Program-made: the position numbers and the translations under genes
Shown here: piece by piece, positions 44,972-53,871 of the stretch
Position numbering within the stretch: position 1 is the first letter of the stretch
Layout: the number at the start of each line of letters is the position of its first letter
Source: Cellulomonas persica
GTDB lineage: Bacteria; Actinomycetota; Actinomycetes; Actinomycetales; Cellulomonadaceae
Direction: 5' to 3'
NCBI RefSeq assembly: GCF_007989825.1
Contig: NZ_BJUA01000005.1
Span: 62,001-126,000, forward strand
DNA: 64,000 bases
The notes under the pieces: model-generated
Told to the model about the DNA's origin: nothing
What the model saw: the letters and a program-made list of their open reading frames with translations, nothing else
Database searches by the model: none

Positions 44972-45149
44972 GGGCACCTCCCGTCCTCGGGGGGTCGGCG
45001 CGCGCTCACCGTCGGCGCCGACGGTGAGGCCGAGTCTAGGGACGAAAGGCCTGTACCGGAATCGGAGCGGTCCCCGCCGGGCGCGCACGGCCGTGGCCTG
45101 CGGGTCCGCCCCTGGTCGTGGCCACCATGCCCGCGGGATGCGGGGATTC

Positions 45150-45164
45150 TGACATGTTGTGTCA
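45150..45164 (+). promoter_or_regulatory. Palindromic operator before TetR gene
   Basis: TGACA and TGTCA are arranged around 5 bases (TGACATGTTGTGTCA), 10 bases before the ATG at 45175, with another half-site TGTCA just after. Position suggests autoregulation by the TetR protein. Confidence 0.5.
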
Positions 45165-45174
45165 GACTGTCAGC

Positions 45175-45912
45175 ATGCCCAAGATCATCGGCGGGTCACT
45201 GCACGAGCACCGCGAGCAGACCAGGCTGAAGCTGTTCGGCGCGCTCTCGACCCTCATGGTCGAGCGCGGGTTCGACGCCGTGACGCTCGCGGAGATCGCG
45301 CACGCCGCCGGTGTCGGGCGTACCGCGGTCTACAACCACTTCCCCGACAAGGAAGCGCTGCTCCTCGGGTTCATCACGCACGAGACCGAGCAGTACGCCG
45401 CGGTGCTGCAGAGCTCGCTCGACGACCTCGACGACCCCGTCGAGCGCCTGCGCACCTACGTGAGCCAGCAGATCCAGCTCAAGCGCATCTACCACGTGGC
45501 CCCCGGCCCCGAGCTGCGCAGCGTGCTCTCCCGCCAGACGCAGCAGCGCGTGCGCGAGCACGTCGTGATCGTCGAGCGGATCCTGCGCGACATCCTCACC
45601 GACGGCATCGCGTCCGGCGCGTTCCCCGAGCAGGACCTCGACACCACCGTCCCGCTGGTCAACGCGTGCCTGACCGGCCGTGGCGTCCCCGAGGACGGCC
45701 CCGAGCGCGAGCGGGCGATCGAGCAGACCGTCGCGTTCGTGCTGCGTGCCGTGGGGGCGGCCGAGACCGCCTCCGCACCGCAGTCGTCCGACGAGGCCGC
45801 GGCTGACGAGACCGCCGCCACGTCCGGGTCCGACCAGGCGGCGTCCGCCGCGACCGGCGAGGGCATCCGCGTCGACGACGAGGCCGCGCTGCTGTCCGCG
45901 GTCTCCGCCTGA
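45175..45912 (+). CDS. TetR family regulator with acidic C-terminal tail
   Basis: A 245-residue regulator. The helix-turn-helix is typical: GFDAVTLAEIAHAAGVGRTAVYNHFPDKEALL (about 32-64, given here by its ends VTLAEIAHAAGVG and YNHFPDK). The ligand domain follows to about residue 195. The last 45 residues are an unusual Ala/Ser/Glu/Asp-rich tail (SSDEAAADETAATSGSDQAA), likely disordered. An upstream in-frame ATG at 45127 exists, but the palindrome at 45150 lies between it and the ATG at 45175, which is therefore preferred. The next gene begins 8 bases later, so they probably share a transcript. Confidence 0.85.
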   Translation: MPKIIGGSLHEHREQTRLKLFGALSTLMVERGFDAVTLAEIAHAAGVGRTAVYNHFPDKEALLLGFITHETEQYAAVLQSSLDDLDDPVERLRTYVSQQIQLKRIYHVAPGPELRSVLSRQTQQRVREHVVIVERILRDILTDGIASGAFPEQDLDTTVPLVNACLTGRGVPEDGPERERAIEQTVAFVLRAVGAAETASAPQSSDEAAADETAATSGSDQAASAATGEGIRVDDEAALLSAVSA

Positions 45913-45920
45913 CCCGCCGC

Positions 45921-47177
45921 GTGCCACCGTCCCGGCGCGGCCGTCCGCCGCACCCCGACCGTTCCGGCGGCTTCTCCGGAGGGCGCGGCCGTCCGGGCAG
46001 CGGGTCGCGCCAGGATGACGCCGCGCCGCGCGGCGGTCGCAGCTCGTCGCCGCGCCACGGCCACGGCCGTCCGGCGCGCGACACGGCACGGCAGCCGAGC
46101 CGCGCCGGCCACCGCCCGACGCGCGTCGAGCTCACGTACCTGCCCGGCCTGGGCGACGTCCTGGCCGACGAGGTGCGCGAGGTCCTCGAGGTCGCGCCCC
46201 GACCCGTCGCGGGACGTGACGACGCGCTCGTCGTCGACCTGCCGACCGACCGGCTCGCCCAGGTGCGCCGTCTGCGCACGGCCGTCGCGGCGTTCGTCGT
46301 GCTGCACCACGACGTCCCGCGTCCGCGCTCGCTGCTGTCCGGCGAGCACCTGACGCGGATCGTCGAGGCCGCGTACGCCTCCTTGCGGGTGGCGGGGTCC
46401 TCGACGTTCCGGTTCGAGGCCGCCGGCGCGGACTCGCCCACCTTCCTGCGGCTCGGCGACGAGCTCGCGCGCGCCACGGGTCTCAAGCACGATGCGGCCG
46501 ACGGCGAGCTCGTCGTGAAGGTCCGGCGCGGTGCGCGTCGCGCCGACGACGCCGACCCGGGGTGGGACGTGCTCGTGCGGATCGGGCCGCGGCCGTTGTC
46601 GGCCCGCACGTGGCGCGTCACGGACTTCCCGGGCGCCGCGAACGCGACGATCGCCGCCGCGATGGTGCGCCTCGCGGGCGTGCGCGACGACGAGCGCGTG
46701 CTCAACCTCATGTCCGGCTCGGGGACGCTGCTGATCGAGCGGCTGCTCGCCGGTCCCGCGGCCGCGGCGGTCGGGATCGACCTGTCCGACGAGGCCCTGG
46801 CCGCCTCGCGCGACAACCTCGAGGCCGCGGGCCTGACCCGGCGCGCGTCGCTCGTGCAGGCCGACGCACTCGCGCCCTCGTCGTGGTCGACGGGTCCGGC
46901 GACCGACGTCCGACCGGCCGACCTGGTGCTCGCCGACCCGCCGTGGGGCACGCTGCACGGCTCGCACGCCTCCGCTGCGCAGGTCCACGCGGGGCTGCTG
47001 CGCGCCGCGCACGAGGTCGCGGCTCCCGGCGCGCGCCTCGTCGTGCTCACGCACGAGGTCAAGGTGATGGAGGCGGCCGTGCGCGACGCGGCGACGCTGT
47101 GGACCCCTCGCCCGGCCGTGCGCGTGTTCGCCAAGGGCCACCACCCGCGGATCTGGGTCCTCGACAAGGTCTCCTGA
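45921..47177 (+). CDS. THUMP domain class I RNA methyltransferase
   Basis: A 418-residue protein. Residues 1-65 are Arg/Gly/Pro-rich and probably bind RNA without fixed structure. A THUMP-like domain spans about 100-200. A Rossmann methyltransferase follows: motif I VLNLMSGSGTLLIE, acidic GIDLSDEA and motif IV LVLADPPWG, typical for N2-guanine methylation (RlmL/TrmN/Trm14 group, UPF0020). It probably methylates rRNA or tRNA using S-adenosylmethionine. Start is a GTG 8 bases after the TetR stop. The gene converges on the second TetR gene. Confidence 0.85.
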   Translation: MPPSRRGRPPHPDRSGGFSGGRGRPGSGSRQDDAAPRGGRSSSPRHGHGRPARDTARQPSRAGHRPTRVELTYLPGLGDVLADEVREVLEVAPRPVAGRDDALVVDLPTDRLAQVRRLRTAVAAFVVLHHDVPRPRSLLSGEHLTRIVEAAYASLRVAGSSTFRFEAAGADSPTFLRLGDELARATGLKHDAADGELVVKVRRGARRADDADPGWDVLVRIGPRPLSARTWRVTDFPGAANATIAAAMVRLAGVRDDERVLNLMSGSGTLLIERLLAGPAAAAVGIDLSDEALAASRDNLEAAGLTRRASLVQADALAPSSWSTGPATDVRPADLVLADPPWGTLHGSHASAAQVHAGLLRAAHEVAAPGARLVVLTHEVKVMEAAVRDAATLWTPRPAVRVFAKGHHPRIWVLDKVS

Positions 47178-47215
47178 CCGCCGGCCGCGACCGCCGGCCG
47201 CGCCCCGTGCGGTCA
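47175..47215. terminator. Stem with tandem 13-bp repeat between convergent genes
   Basis: TGACCGC (47175-47181) pairs with GCGGTCA (47209-47215). Inside are two perfect adjacent copies of GACCGCCGGCCGC (47176-47188, 47189-47201), each partly self-complementary. The stem contains both stop codons and probably ends both transcripts. Confidence 0.55.
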
Positions 47216-47818
47216 GTCGGTCGCGGGGAGGCCGAGGTACGGGCCCAGCACACGCCGCAGCGGCGCGAGCGCGGCCGCGCGGTCGTCGATGCCCACCTCG
47301 GGGTGCTGGGCACCGCGCAGCTGCGACGTCGCACTGAGCAGCATGGCGTCGACGAGGTCCGCGACCGCGTCCGGGGCCGGGTCCCCGAGCTCGCGCAGCG
47401 CCTCCCGCAGGGGCTCCTGCAGCGCGGTGTGGAACTCCTGCATCGGCCCGTGCAGGATCGCCGGGTCGACCACGGAGCCCAGCGCGCGGGCGACCCGCTG
47501 CTCCGAGCCGGAGAAGAACGCGACGTTGCTCTCGACGTACGCCCACACCTTCTCGGCCGGCGTCGGAGCCTGCGCGATGGCCGTCCGGATGCGGTCGGCC
47601 CAGCCGGGGAACACGTCCGCGACGACCGCGGCCATCAGGTCGTCACGCGACCGCGCGTACTCGTAGACGCTGGACCGCGCGAGACCGGCGCGCTTGCCCA
47701 CCTCGGCGAGAGAGGGTGCCTGGCCGGTCTCGGCGAGCAGGTCGCGCGCGGCGTCCAGGACGGCGCGGCGCTGCAGAGCGCGGTGCTCGGCGACGGTCGC
47801 AGCGTTGATCCGCGGCAA
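47213..47818 (-). CDS. TetR family regulator of the adjacent ABC exporter
   Basis: A 201-residue regulator with helix-turn-helix APSLAEVGKRAGLARSSVYEY (about 34-56, quoted ends APSLAEVGKRAG and SSVYEY). It starts at TTG 47818, supported by GGAGGT 5 bases upstream. It lies 12 bases after the ATPase gene on the same strand, so it closes a permease-ATPase-regulator operon. The tandem operators at 49670-49733 before the permease are its likely targets. Inducer unknown; by analogy with similar sets, a membrane-active drug or peptide is possible. Confidence 0.87.
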   Translation of the reverse strand: MPRINAATVAEHRALQRRAVLDAARDLLAETGQAPSLAEVGKRAGLARSSVYEYARSRDDLMAAVVADVFPGWADRIRTAIAQAPTPAEKVWAYVESNVAFFSGSEQRVARALGSVVDPAILHGPMQEFHTALQEPLREALRELGDPAPDAVADLVDAMLLSATSQLRGAQHPEVGIDDRAAALAPLRRVLGPYLGLPATD

Positions 47819-47830
47819 CGGGACCTCCTG

Positions 47831-48526
47831 TCAGGCGGTGTGGGGCAGCAGCTGTCCGTCCATCATCTCCAGAACGCGGTCGCAGTGGTGCAGCACGTCG
47901 TGATCGTGCGTGACCATGACGGTCGCGACGCCGTGCTGGTGCGCCTCGCGGGCCAGCAGCGCGACGACCTCCTGGCTGCGAGCACGGTCGAGCGCGGCGG
48001 TCGGCTCGTCGACGAGCAGCAGGCGCGGGCGGGTCATGAGCGCGCGGGCGATGCCGACGCGCTGACGCTCACCTCCGGAGAGCTGGTGCGGGCGGCGCTT
48101 GGCGCGCTCCGCCATGCCGACCTCCTCGAGCAGCTCCATCGGGTCGCGCGGGTCCGCGACCTTCCCGAACTGCAGCGGCAGGCGGAGCTGGTCGACGGCC
48201 GTCAGGGCGGGGACGAGGTTCCCGCTCTGGAACACGAAGCCGATCTCGGTGCGGCGGATCGCCGCGAGCTGGCGACGGGACGCGGCGACCAGGTCGGCCG
48301 CGCCGACGCGCACCTGACCCGAGTCCGGGCGGGTCAGGCCGCCGGCCACGGCGAGCAGGCTCGACTTGCCGGCACCCGACGGCCCGACGACCGCCAGGAG
48401 CTCGCCGGGCTCGACGGTCAGCGAGACGTCGTCGAGCGCTGTCACGACGCTGTCGCCGTCGCCGTGGGTGAGGGTCACACCGACCATGACGAGGCCCGTG
48501 GTCGTGGTCACCGGGTGGGCGGTCAT
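47831..48526 (-). CDS. ABC exporter ATPase, LolD/MacB type
   Basis: A 231-residue ATPase with all motifs intact: Walker A GPSGAGKSS, Q-loop GFVFQSGNLVP, signature LSGGERQR, Walker B and catalytic Glu LLLVDEPTAALD, switch His VTHDHD. It powers the permease encoded just upstream, with which it overlaps by 4 bases (ATG at 48526). The type drives mechanotransmission rather than classic transport: export of drugs or peptides, or release of lipoproteins. Confidence 0.92.
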   Translation of the reverse strand: MTAHPVTTTTGLVMVGVTLTHGDGDSVVTALDDVSLTVEPGELLAVVGPSGAGKSSLLAVAGGLTRPDSGQVRVGAADLVAASRRQLAAIRRTEIGFVFQSGNLVPALTAVDQLRLPLQFGKVADPRDPMELLEEVGMAERAKRRPHQLSGGERQRVGIARALMTRPRLLLVDEPTAALDRARSQEVVALLAREAHQHGVATVMVTHDHDVLHHCDRVLEMMDGQLLPHTA

Positions 48527-49653
48527 CGGTTGCCTCCGAGTGCGGTCAGGGGGTCGACGCGGGTGATGCGGGTGACGGCCGACGCGGCGCCGACCATGCC
48601 GAGCACGACGAGCAGGGCGCTCGCGCCCACGATCGGCGAGGCCTCGAGGGCGAACGGCATGTCCGTCCCGGAGATGCTCGCGCCGAGCAGGAGCCCGATG
48701 CCCACGCCGATCGCGGTCGAGACGACCAGCAGGATCGCCGACTGGGTGAGGCTGTCGCGCAGCAGGTAGCGCGTGCTGGCGCCCATGGCCCGCAGGACCG
48801 CGATCTCGTGCTTGCGCTGGATCGTCACGACAGTGAAGAACGCGCCGACGACGAGCGCGGAGATCGCGTAGAGGAAGACCTGGATGAGCTGCAGCGTGGA
48901 CGTCTCGGCGGTGAAGCCGGGCGACGCGCCGAACGACTGCGTGAGCGTCAGGGACGTGGTCCCCGCCTCGGCGTCGACCGCCGCGAGGTCGGGCGACGCA
49001 CCGTCGGCGGCGAGCACCGCGATCGCGCTGACCTCCTGGTACGCGTGCTCGGGCACGTTCTCCCCCGGACGGACCCCGGCGCGGACCTCCTGCCACGTGC
49101 GCAGGTCGACGTAGCCGACGTCGACGTGGCCGAACGTGTGCTGGCCGTCGATGAAGCCGACGACCTCGAGCTCGGTGCCGACCTGGTCGATGGTGACGAC
49201 GTCACCCACGGCCACGCCCTCGTCGCGCAGCGTGCCCGGCAGGACGATCTGACCCTCGTCGGCCAGCGCGGTGCCGGTGGCGACCTGCGGCGCCAGCCAC
49301 GAGTCGCGCTCGACGCCGAACAGCGCCAGGTCGAGGTCGAGACCGCCGTCGGTGCGGGTGTTGACGAGCGTCAGGCCGAACGGACCGGCCTCGGCGACGC
49401 CGTCGGCCGCGGCCCACGTCTGCGCGGTGTCGACGTCGACGACCGAGCGCGTGAACGCGGCGCTCGTGTCGACGTCGCGCTCGAAGGCGAACGAGGAGAC
49501 GGGGAGCTTCTGCAGCCCGGAGACGCCGTCGTTGACCAGGCCCACGGACAGTCCGGACAGCAGGACCATCAGCACGCCGATCAGCGCCACGACCGAGCCC
49601 ATGAGGGCGAACCGACCGCGGGCGAACGAGAGCTCACGCAAGGCGAGGAACAC
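48523..49653 (-). CDS. ABC exporter permease, FtsX/MacB type
   Basis: A 376-residue permease with four membrane helices: one after the N-terminal amphipathic helix (FLALRELSFARGRFALMGSV), a large external domain (about 45-245), then three helices with the conserved coupling segment VVTIQRKHEIAVLRAMGAS and the end VTRITRVDPLTALGGN. This is the DevC/FtsX family pattern. GTG at 49653 is chosen because the family begins with V-x-L-A-x-R-E-L; longer reading upstream would run through the operators. Works with the 47831 ATPase. Confidence 0.87.
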   Translation of the reverse strand: MFLALRELSFARGRFALMGSVVALIGVLMVLLSGLSVGLVNDGVSGLQKLPVSSFAFERDVDTSAAFTRSVVDVDTAQTWAAADGVAEAGPFGLTLVNTRTDGGLDLDLALFGVERDSWLAPQVATGTALADEGQIVLPGTLRDEGVAVGDVVTIDQVGTELEVVGFIDGQHTFGHVDVGYVDLRTWQEVRAGVRPGENVPEHAYQEVSAIAVLAADGASPDLAAVDAEAGTTSLTLTQSFGASPGFTAETSTLQLIQVFLYAISALVVGAFFTVVTIQRKHEIAVLRAMGASTRYLLRDSLTQSAILLVVSTAIGVGIGLLLGASISGTDMPFALEASPIVGASALLVVLGMVGAASAVTRITRVDPLTALGGNR

Positions 49654-49669
49654 GACTACCCACCCACTC

Positions 49670-49733
49670 TTGTCGACATCATGTCGGTAAGCGTAGGTCG
49701 GTTCCGGCTGTCTTGTCGACACGATGTCGGCAA
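49670..49733 (-). promoter_or_regulatory. Tandem palindromic operators and promoter of the ABC exporter operon
   Basis: Two related 21-base palindromes occur at 49670-49690 (core CGACAT-C-ATGTCG) and 49713-49733 (core CGACA-CGA-TGTCG). Both begin TTGTCGACA and end TCGG, T or C, AA, and their starts are 43 bp (about four helix turns) apart. On the minus strand TCGACA and TACGCT, 18 bases apart, form a possible -35/-10 between and within them. The TetR protein encoded at 47213 is the likely ligand. Confidence 0.75.
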
Positions 49734-49738
49734 TGTGA

Positions 49739-50770
49739 TCAGGCGGACTCCTCACGCGCCGCGATCCACTCGTCGATCCCGCGCCAGTGCTCGAACAGCC
49801 ACGCCTCCTGCGAGGACCCGTCGCGCGGCACGTCCTCGGGCAGCAGCGACCACCCCTTCATGACGATGGACTTGTCCATCGGCAGCTCACGCCAGATGTC
49901 CCGCACCGTCACGAGCTTGTCGAGCCCCGTGTGCGCGACGAAGACCACGCCCGCCTGCGGTGCCGCGTCCAGCGCCGACAGCAGCCCACCCGCGTGCGGC
50001 GCCATGACGTTGACCATCTGCTCCGCCTGCGCGGCGAGCTCGACGCGGCCCGCGCTGCGCAGCGCCTCGATACGGCCCAGCCGCCGGCGCGGGGTCACGT
50101 TGCCGCCCTCGGGGAAGATCAGCAGCGCGTCGTCGCCGTCGAGACCCAGCGCCAGGTCGCCGACCGCGTCCGACAGCCGCGGGGCATCCGCGCGGCGCGC
50201 GCTGCGCGGGGTGATGAACTGCGACGGCAGCCGGTTGAGCAGCACGTCGATCGCCGGGTCCCACTGCAGGGTGTCCTTCAGGACGATGCGCGGCTCCCGG
50301 TCGAACCAGTTCAGCAGCGCGTGGACCAGGATGAACGAGTCGCCCGGCCCGGCGTGCCGGCTCGCGACGACGATCGGCCGGCCCCGCAGCACGTTGCCCA
50401 GGTCCGCGTCCTCGACGTCGATCCTCAGCCGCAGCGTCTGCGTGATCTGCCAGAACAGCACGCGCAGCATGAGGCCCGCGAACCGGTAGTGCGCCCGCTG
50501 GAACGCGGGCCGCCGCAGATGGAGGCCGAACCCGCTGCCCACCCACAGCGCGAAGCACACGACCAGCACCACCGCGTCCCAGTACAGGTAGAAGACCGCC
50601 ATCCAGATCGCCCGCAGGACCCGCAGGCGGCCCGGGAGCAGCCACGTGAGGACCGCGCCGACGAAGGCCGCGAGCAGCACGCCGATCGGCAGCACGACGA
50701 GCGCGACGAGCAGCAGCGCCGGGGAGAGCACGGCGCGCCGCACCCACCGCGGCGGCAGGCGCCAGCTCAC
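49739..50770 (-). CDS. 1-acylglycerol-3-phosphate acyltransferase-like (PlsC) protein
   Basis: A 343-residue membrane-bound acyltransferase. Two N-terminal hydrophobic stretches (about 12-45 and 52-80) precede the PlsC domain: block I VVASRHAGPGDS (catalytic His and Asp, H-x4-D), block III LLIFPEGGN. The C-terminal 100 residues have the extra region typical of actinobacterial long PlsC proteins. It esterifies a lysolipid with an acyl group. The GTG at 50770 overlaps the patatin stop by 4 bases, so lipid acylation and deacylation are encoded together. Confidence 0.85.
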   Translation of the reverse strand: MSWRLPPRWVRRAVLSPALLLVALVVLPIGVLLAAFVGAVLTWLLPGRLRVLRAIWMAVFYLYWDAVVLVVCFALWVGSGFGLHLRRPAFQRAHYRFAGLMLRVLFWQITQTLRLRIDVEDADLGNVLRGRPIVVASRHAGPGDSFILVHALLNWFDREPRIVLKDTLQWDPAIDVLLNRLPSQFITPRSARRADAPRLSDAVGDLALGLDGDDALLIFPEGGNVTPRRRLGRIEALRSAGRVELAAQAEQMVNVMAPHAGGLLSALDAAPQAGVVFVAHTGLDKLVTVRDIWRELPMDKSIVMKGWSLLPEDVPRDGSSQEAWLFEHWRGIDEWIAAREESA

Positions 50771-51585
50771 GAGCCCGCCAGGTATGCGCTCGTCGCGGCG
50801 TGCGCGGCCTCCATGCGCGCACGCACCGTGTCCATGCGGCGGTACGAGCTGAGCTTCTCGTCGCCCTTCGTCGGACCACCGCTCGGCAGCACGTGCACCG
50901 ACACCCCCTCGGGAACCTCGTCGATCTCGCGCGCGAACCGGTGCCGCCGCGCGATCTCGAAGCTCACCCGCGCGACGTCCGACGGCCTGTCCGGCGCCAC
51001 GAGCGCCTCCTCGATGCGTCCCACCTGCAGCACGTACACCGTCGTCGCGCCGCGTCGCCACGCCTCACCGAGCGGGATCGAGTTCACGAGCCCGCCGTCG
51101 ACGAAGTGCTCGTCTCCGATCTCCGTGGGCGGCAGGACCCCCGGGACGGACGCCGAGGCCATCACCGCGGGCACCACCGGACCGGTGTCGAACCACCGTT
51201 CCGCCGCCCGCTCGATGCACGCCGCCGCGACCGCGAGCGGCACCGTCAGGTCCTCGAAGCGCGTCTCCGCACCGACGATCCCCTCGAGGAGCTCGCGCAG
51301 CGGCGTCGGGTCGTTGAGGTGGGTGCGCGACTTGGCGAGCCGCGCGAGCTGCTTGGGCCACGAGTCGCCGTAGACCGCGGACGCGGCCGGCGACGCCCAC
51401 GCCTGCGCGAGCCGCTCGACGACGTCCGGCGTCGGGTCCGCCGCGACCGCCGACCCGTTGATCGCCCCGATCGACGTCCCGACGACGAGGTCCGGCCGGA
51501 TCCCCGCGTCGAACAGCGCACGCAGCATCCCGACCTGCACGGCCCCGCGGACCCCGCCACCACCGAGCACGAACCCGACGCTCAC
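50767..51585 (-). CDS. Patatin-like phospholipase
   Basis: A 272-residue cytoplasmic lipase-fold protein. Catalytic features: oxyanion loop GGGGVRGA, nucleophile Ser in GTSIGAING, and Asp in VDGGLVNSIP. The family hydrolyses acyl chains from phospholipids or other lipids. The gene is first of a two-gene operon with the PlsC-like protein. It starts at GTG 51585, divergent from the thioredoxin-NHL gene with 171 bases between them. Confidence 0.9.
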   Translation of the reverse strand: MSVGFVLGGGGVRGAVQVGMLRALFDAGIRPDLVVGTSIGAINGSAVAADPTPDVVERLAQAWASPAASAVYGDSWPKQLARLAKSRTHLNDPTPLRELLEGIVGAETRFEDLTVPLAVAAACIERAAERWFDTGPVVPAVMASASVPGVLPPTEIGDEHFVDGGLVNSIPLGEAWRRGATTVYVLQVGRIEEALVAPDRPSDVARVSFEIARRHRFAREIDEVPEGVSVHVLPSGGPTKGDEKLSSYRRMDTVRARMEAAHAATSAYLAGS

Positions 51586-51756
51586 GCCCCGATCGTGGCA
51601 GATCCCCCCGACCCGGGCTATCGCTCATGTCCCCCGCCCAGCGCAGTACCGGGTCGTCGAGAGAGGACTCGACCCCGCGGACACTCGGGCCACGTATCAG
51701 GTTGGCCGGAGCAGGTGCTGGGTCGTGGCGCGGGGTCGGCGGGGAGGGGGTGGATC

Positions 51757-53742
51757 GTGTTCACTACGTTCGTGACTGGGTCGACTCGCCGCCTGCCGCG
51801 TGTCCGTGCGTCCGAGCTCGTCGGGCGCGGGTGGTTGAACACCGGAGGCCGCGACATCAGCCTCGCGGACCTGCGCGGCAAGGTCGTCGTGCTGGACTTC
51901 TGGACGTTCTGCTGCATCAACTGCCTGCACGTGCTCGACGAGCTGCGTGAGGTGGAGGCGGAGTTCTCCGACGTGCTCGTCGTGATCGGCGTGCACTCCC
52001 CGAAGTTCGTGCACGAGGCCGACCCGGTCGCTCTCGCGGCGGCGGTCGAGCGCTACGAGGTGCACCACCCGGTGCTGGACGACCCGCAGCTGCAGACGTG
52101 GCAGGCGTACGCCGCGCGGGCCTGGCCGACGCTCGTCGTGATCGACCCCGAGGGGTACGTCGTCGCGCAGATGGCCGGCGAGGGGCACCGGCACAACCTC
52201 GAGATCCTGGTGCGCGAGCTCGTCGCGGAGCACGACGCGAAGGGGACGCTGCACCGCGGCTCGGGCCCGTACGTGCCACCGCCCGCCACGCCCGGGACGC
52301 TGCGGTTCCCGGCCAAGGCGGTCGCTCTGCCGAACGGGAACCTGCTGGTCGCGGACGCGGGCCACCACTCGCTCGCCGAGCTCGCGCCCGACGGCGAGAC
52401 GCTGGTCCGCCGGATCGGCTCGGGAGAGCGCGGGTTCGTCGACGGCGGACCCGACGAGGCGCGGTTCAGCGAGCCGAACGGCCTGTGCCTGGTGCCCGAC
52501 GAGCTGCGGCCGTGGCTCGAGTACGACGTGCTGGTCGCGGACACGGTGAACCACGCGCTGCGCGGCGTACGTCTCGACGACGGCACGGTGACCACGGTCG
52601 CCGGGACCGGAGAGCAGCTCATGGTCGGGGCGTCGGACAACGTGTCCGCGGCGTTCGGCGGCGGAACGGGGCTGGGCTTCGCCGGGCCCGCGCAGGCGGT
52701 GCGGCTCTCGTCGCCGTGGGACGTCGCGTGGTCGCAGGAGTGGGGCGCGTTCGTCGTCGCGATGGCCGGCAACCACACCCTGTGGGCGTTCGACGACAAG
52801 GAGGGCTCGATCGCGCACGTGGGCGGGACCATGAACGAGGGCCTGGTCGACGGGCCGCTGGCCGAGGCGTGGTTCGCGCAGCCGTCGGGGCTGGCCGTCG
52901 GGCCGGACGGGCGGATCTGGCTCGCGGACTCCGAGACGTCCGCGCTGCGCGTGGTGACGCCGGTGCACGCGACCATCGGCGACGGGACGGTGCGCACGGT
53001 CGTCGGCGAGGGCCTGTTCGACTTCGGGCACCGCGACGGCCCGGCCGACGAGGCGCGGCTGCAGCACCCGCTCGGCGTCGCGGTCCTGCCCGACGGCTCG
53101 GTCGCCGTCGCGGACACGTACAACGGCGCGGTCCGTCGGTACGTGCCGCCCGCCGACGAGTCCGGCGCGGGCATGGCGGGCGAGCGCGTGTCCGGGGCCG
53201 GTGTCGGGTCCGGCGCCGGCGAGGTCACGACGATCGCGACCGGTCTGGCCGAGCCGAGCGGGCTCGTCGTGCTCGGCTCCGGACGGGACGCGACGCTGCT
53301 CGTCGTCGAGTCCGCGGCCCACCGGATCACGCGCATCCCGCTCGCGGACCTGGCCGCCGAGGCCGTCGACGGCGGCGTGCACCGCACGCAGCGGCCGGTG
53401 ACGGACCTCGCCGAGCGCGTGCGGCTCGACGTGGTGTTCACGCCCGCGACGGGTCAGAAGTACGACGACCGGTTCGGGCCGTCGACGCGCCTGCAGGTCT
53501 CGTCGACCCCGCCCGGGCTGCTGCTCGCGGGTGCGGGCGACGACGTCCCGTTCGAGCGCGAGCTCGTGCTCGACCCGACCGTCGGCGAGGGCGTCCTGCA
53601 CGTCACCGCCCACGCCGCGTCGTGCGACGACGACCCCGCGGTCGAGTACCCCGCGTGCCACCTGAACGCGCAGGACTGGGGCGTGCCGGTGCGCGTCACC
53701 GCGGACGGCGAGACCACCCTGACGCTCCCGTTGCACGGATAG
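51757..53742 (+). CDS. Thioredoxin-like / NHL-repeat protein (NHLRC2 type)
   Basis: A 661-residue protein. Residues 15-160 form a thioredoxin/TlpA-like domain with the redox motif FCCINC (Cys53 and Cys56 form the pair, Cys52 precedes it). From about 175 to 500 several NHL propeller blades follow (LRFPAKAVALPNGNLLVADAGHHSL, LSSPWDVAWS, AQPSGLAVGPDGRIWLADS, LQHPLGVAVLPDGSVAVADT). A C-terminal beta-sandwich closes the protein. It is the bacterial counterpart of human NHLRC2; its substrate is unknown. No signal peptide, so cytoplasmic. Start GTG 51757 follows GGGGAGGGGG; the upstream frame is open but without family sequence. Confidence 0.88.
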   Translation: MFTTFVTGSTRRLPRVRASELVGRGWLNTGGRDISLADLRGKVVVLDFWTFCCINCLHVLDELREVEAEFSDVLVVIGVHSPKFVHEADPVALAAAVERYEVHHPVLDDPQLQTWQAYAARAWPTLVVIDPEGYVVAQMAGEGHRHNLEILVRELVAEHDAKGTLHRGSGPYVPPPATPGTLRFPAKAVALPNGNLLVADAGHHSLAELAPDGETLVRRIGSGERGFVDGGPDEARFSEPNGLCLVPDELRPWLEYDVLVADTVNHALRGVRLDDGTVTTVAGTGEQLMVGASDNVSAAFGGGTGLGFAGPAQAVRLSSPWDVAWSQEWGAFVVAMAGNHTLWAFDDKEGSIAHVGGTMNEGLVDGPLAEAWFAQPSGLAVGPDGRIWLADSETSALRVVTPVHATIGDGTVRTVVGEGLFDFGHRDGPADEARLQHPLGVAVLPDGSVAVADTYNGAVRRYVPPADESGAGMAGERVSGAGVGSGAGEVTTIATGLAEPSGLVVLGSGRDATLLVVESAAHRITRIPLADLAAEAVDGGVHRTQRPVTDLAERVRLDVVFTPATGQKYDDRFGPSTRLQVSSTPPGLLLAGAGDDVPFERELVLDPTVGEGVLHVTAHAASCDDDPAVEYPACHLNAQDWGVPVRVTADGETTLTLPLHG

Positions 53743-53771
53743 CGACCACGCTCACCCCGCGGGGCGTGCAC

Positions 53772-53812
53772 CGGGTGGGCTTCCGCTCGCTCAGCGAGCG
53801 CAGGTCCACCCG
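53772..53812. terminator. Double stem between convergent genes
   Basis: Inner stem CGCTCGC (53784-53790) with GCGAGCG (53794-53800) and a 3-base loop, outer stem CGGGTGG (53772-53778) with CCACCCG (53806-53812). It lies between the thioredoxin-NHL and GGDEF genes and can stop both transcripts. Confidence 0.65.
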
Positions 53813-53871
53813 ATCCGCAGCCCGGGCGCGGCGCACCGCGACGGCGGTGCGGGCGGCCGGCCGTGGTGGGG

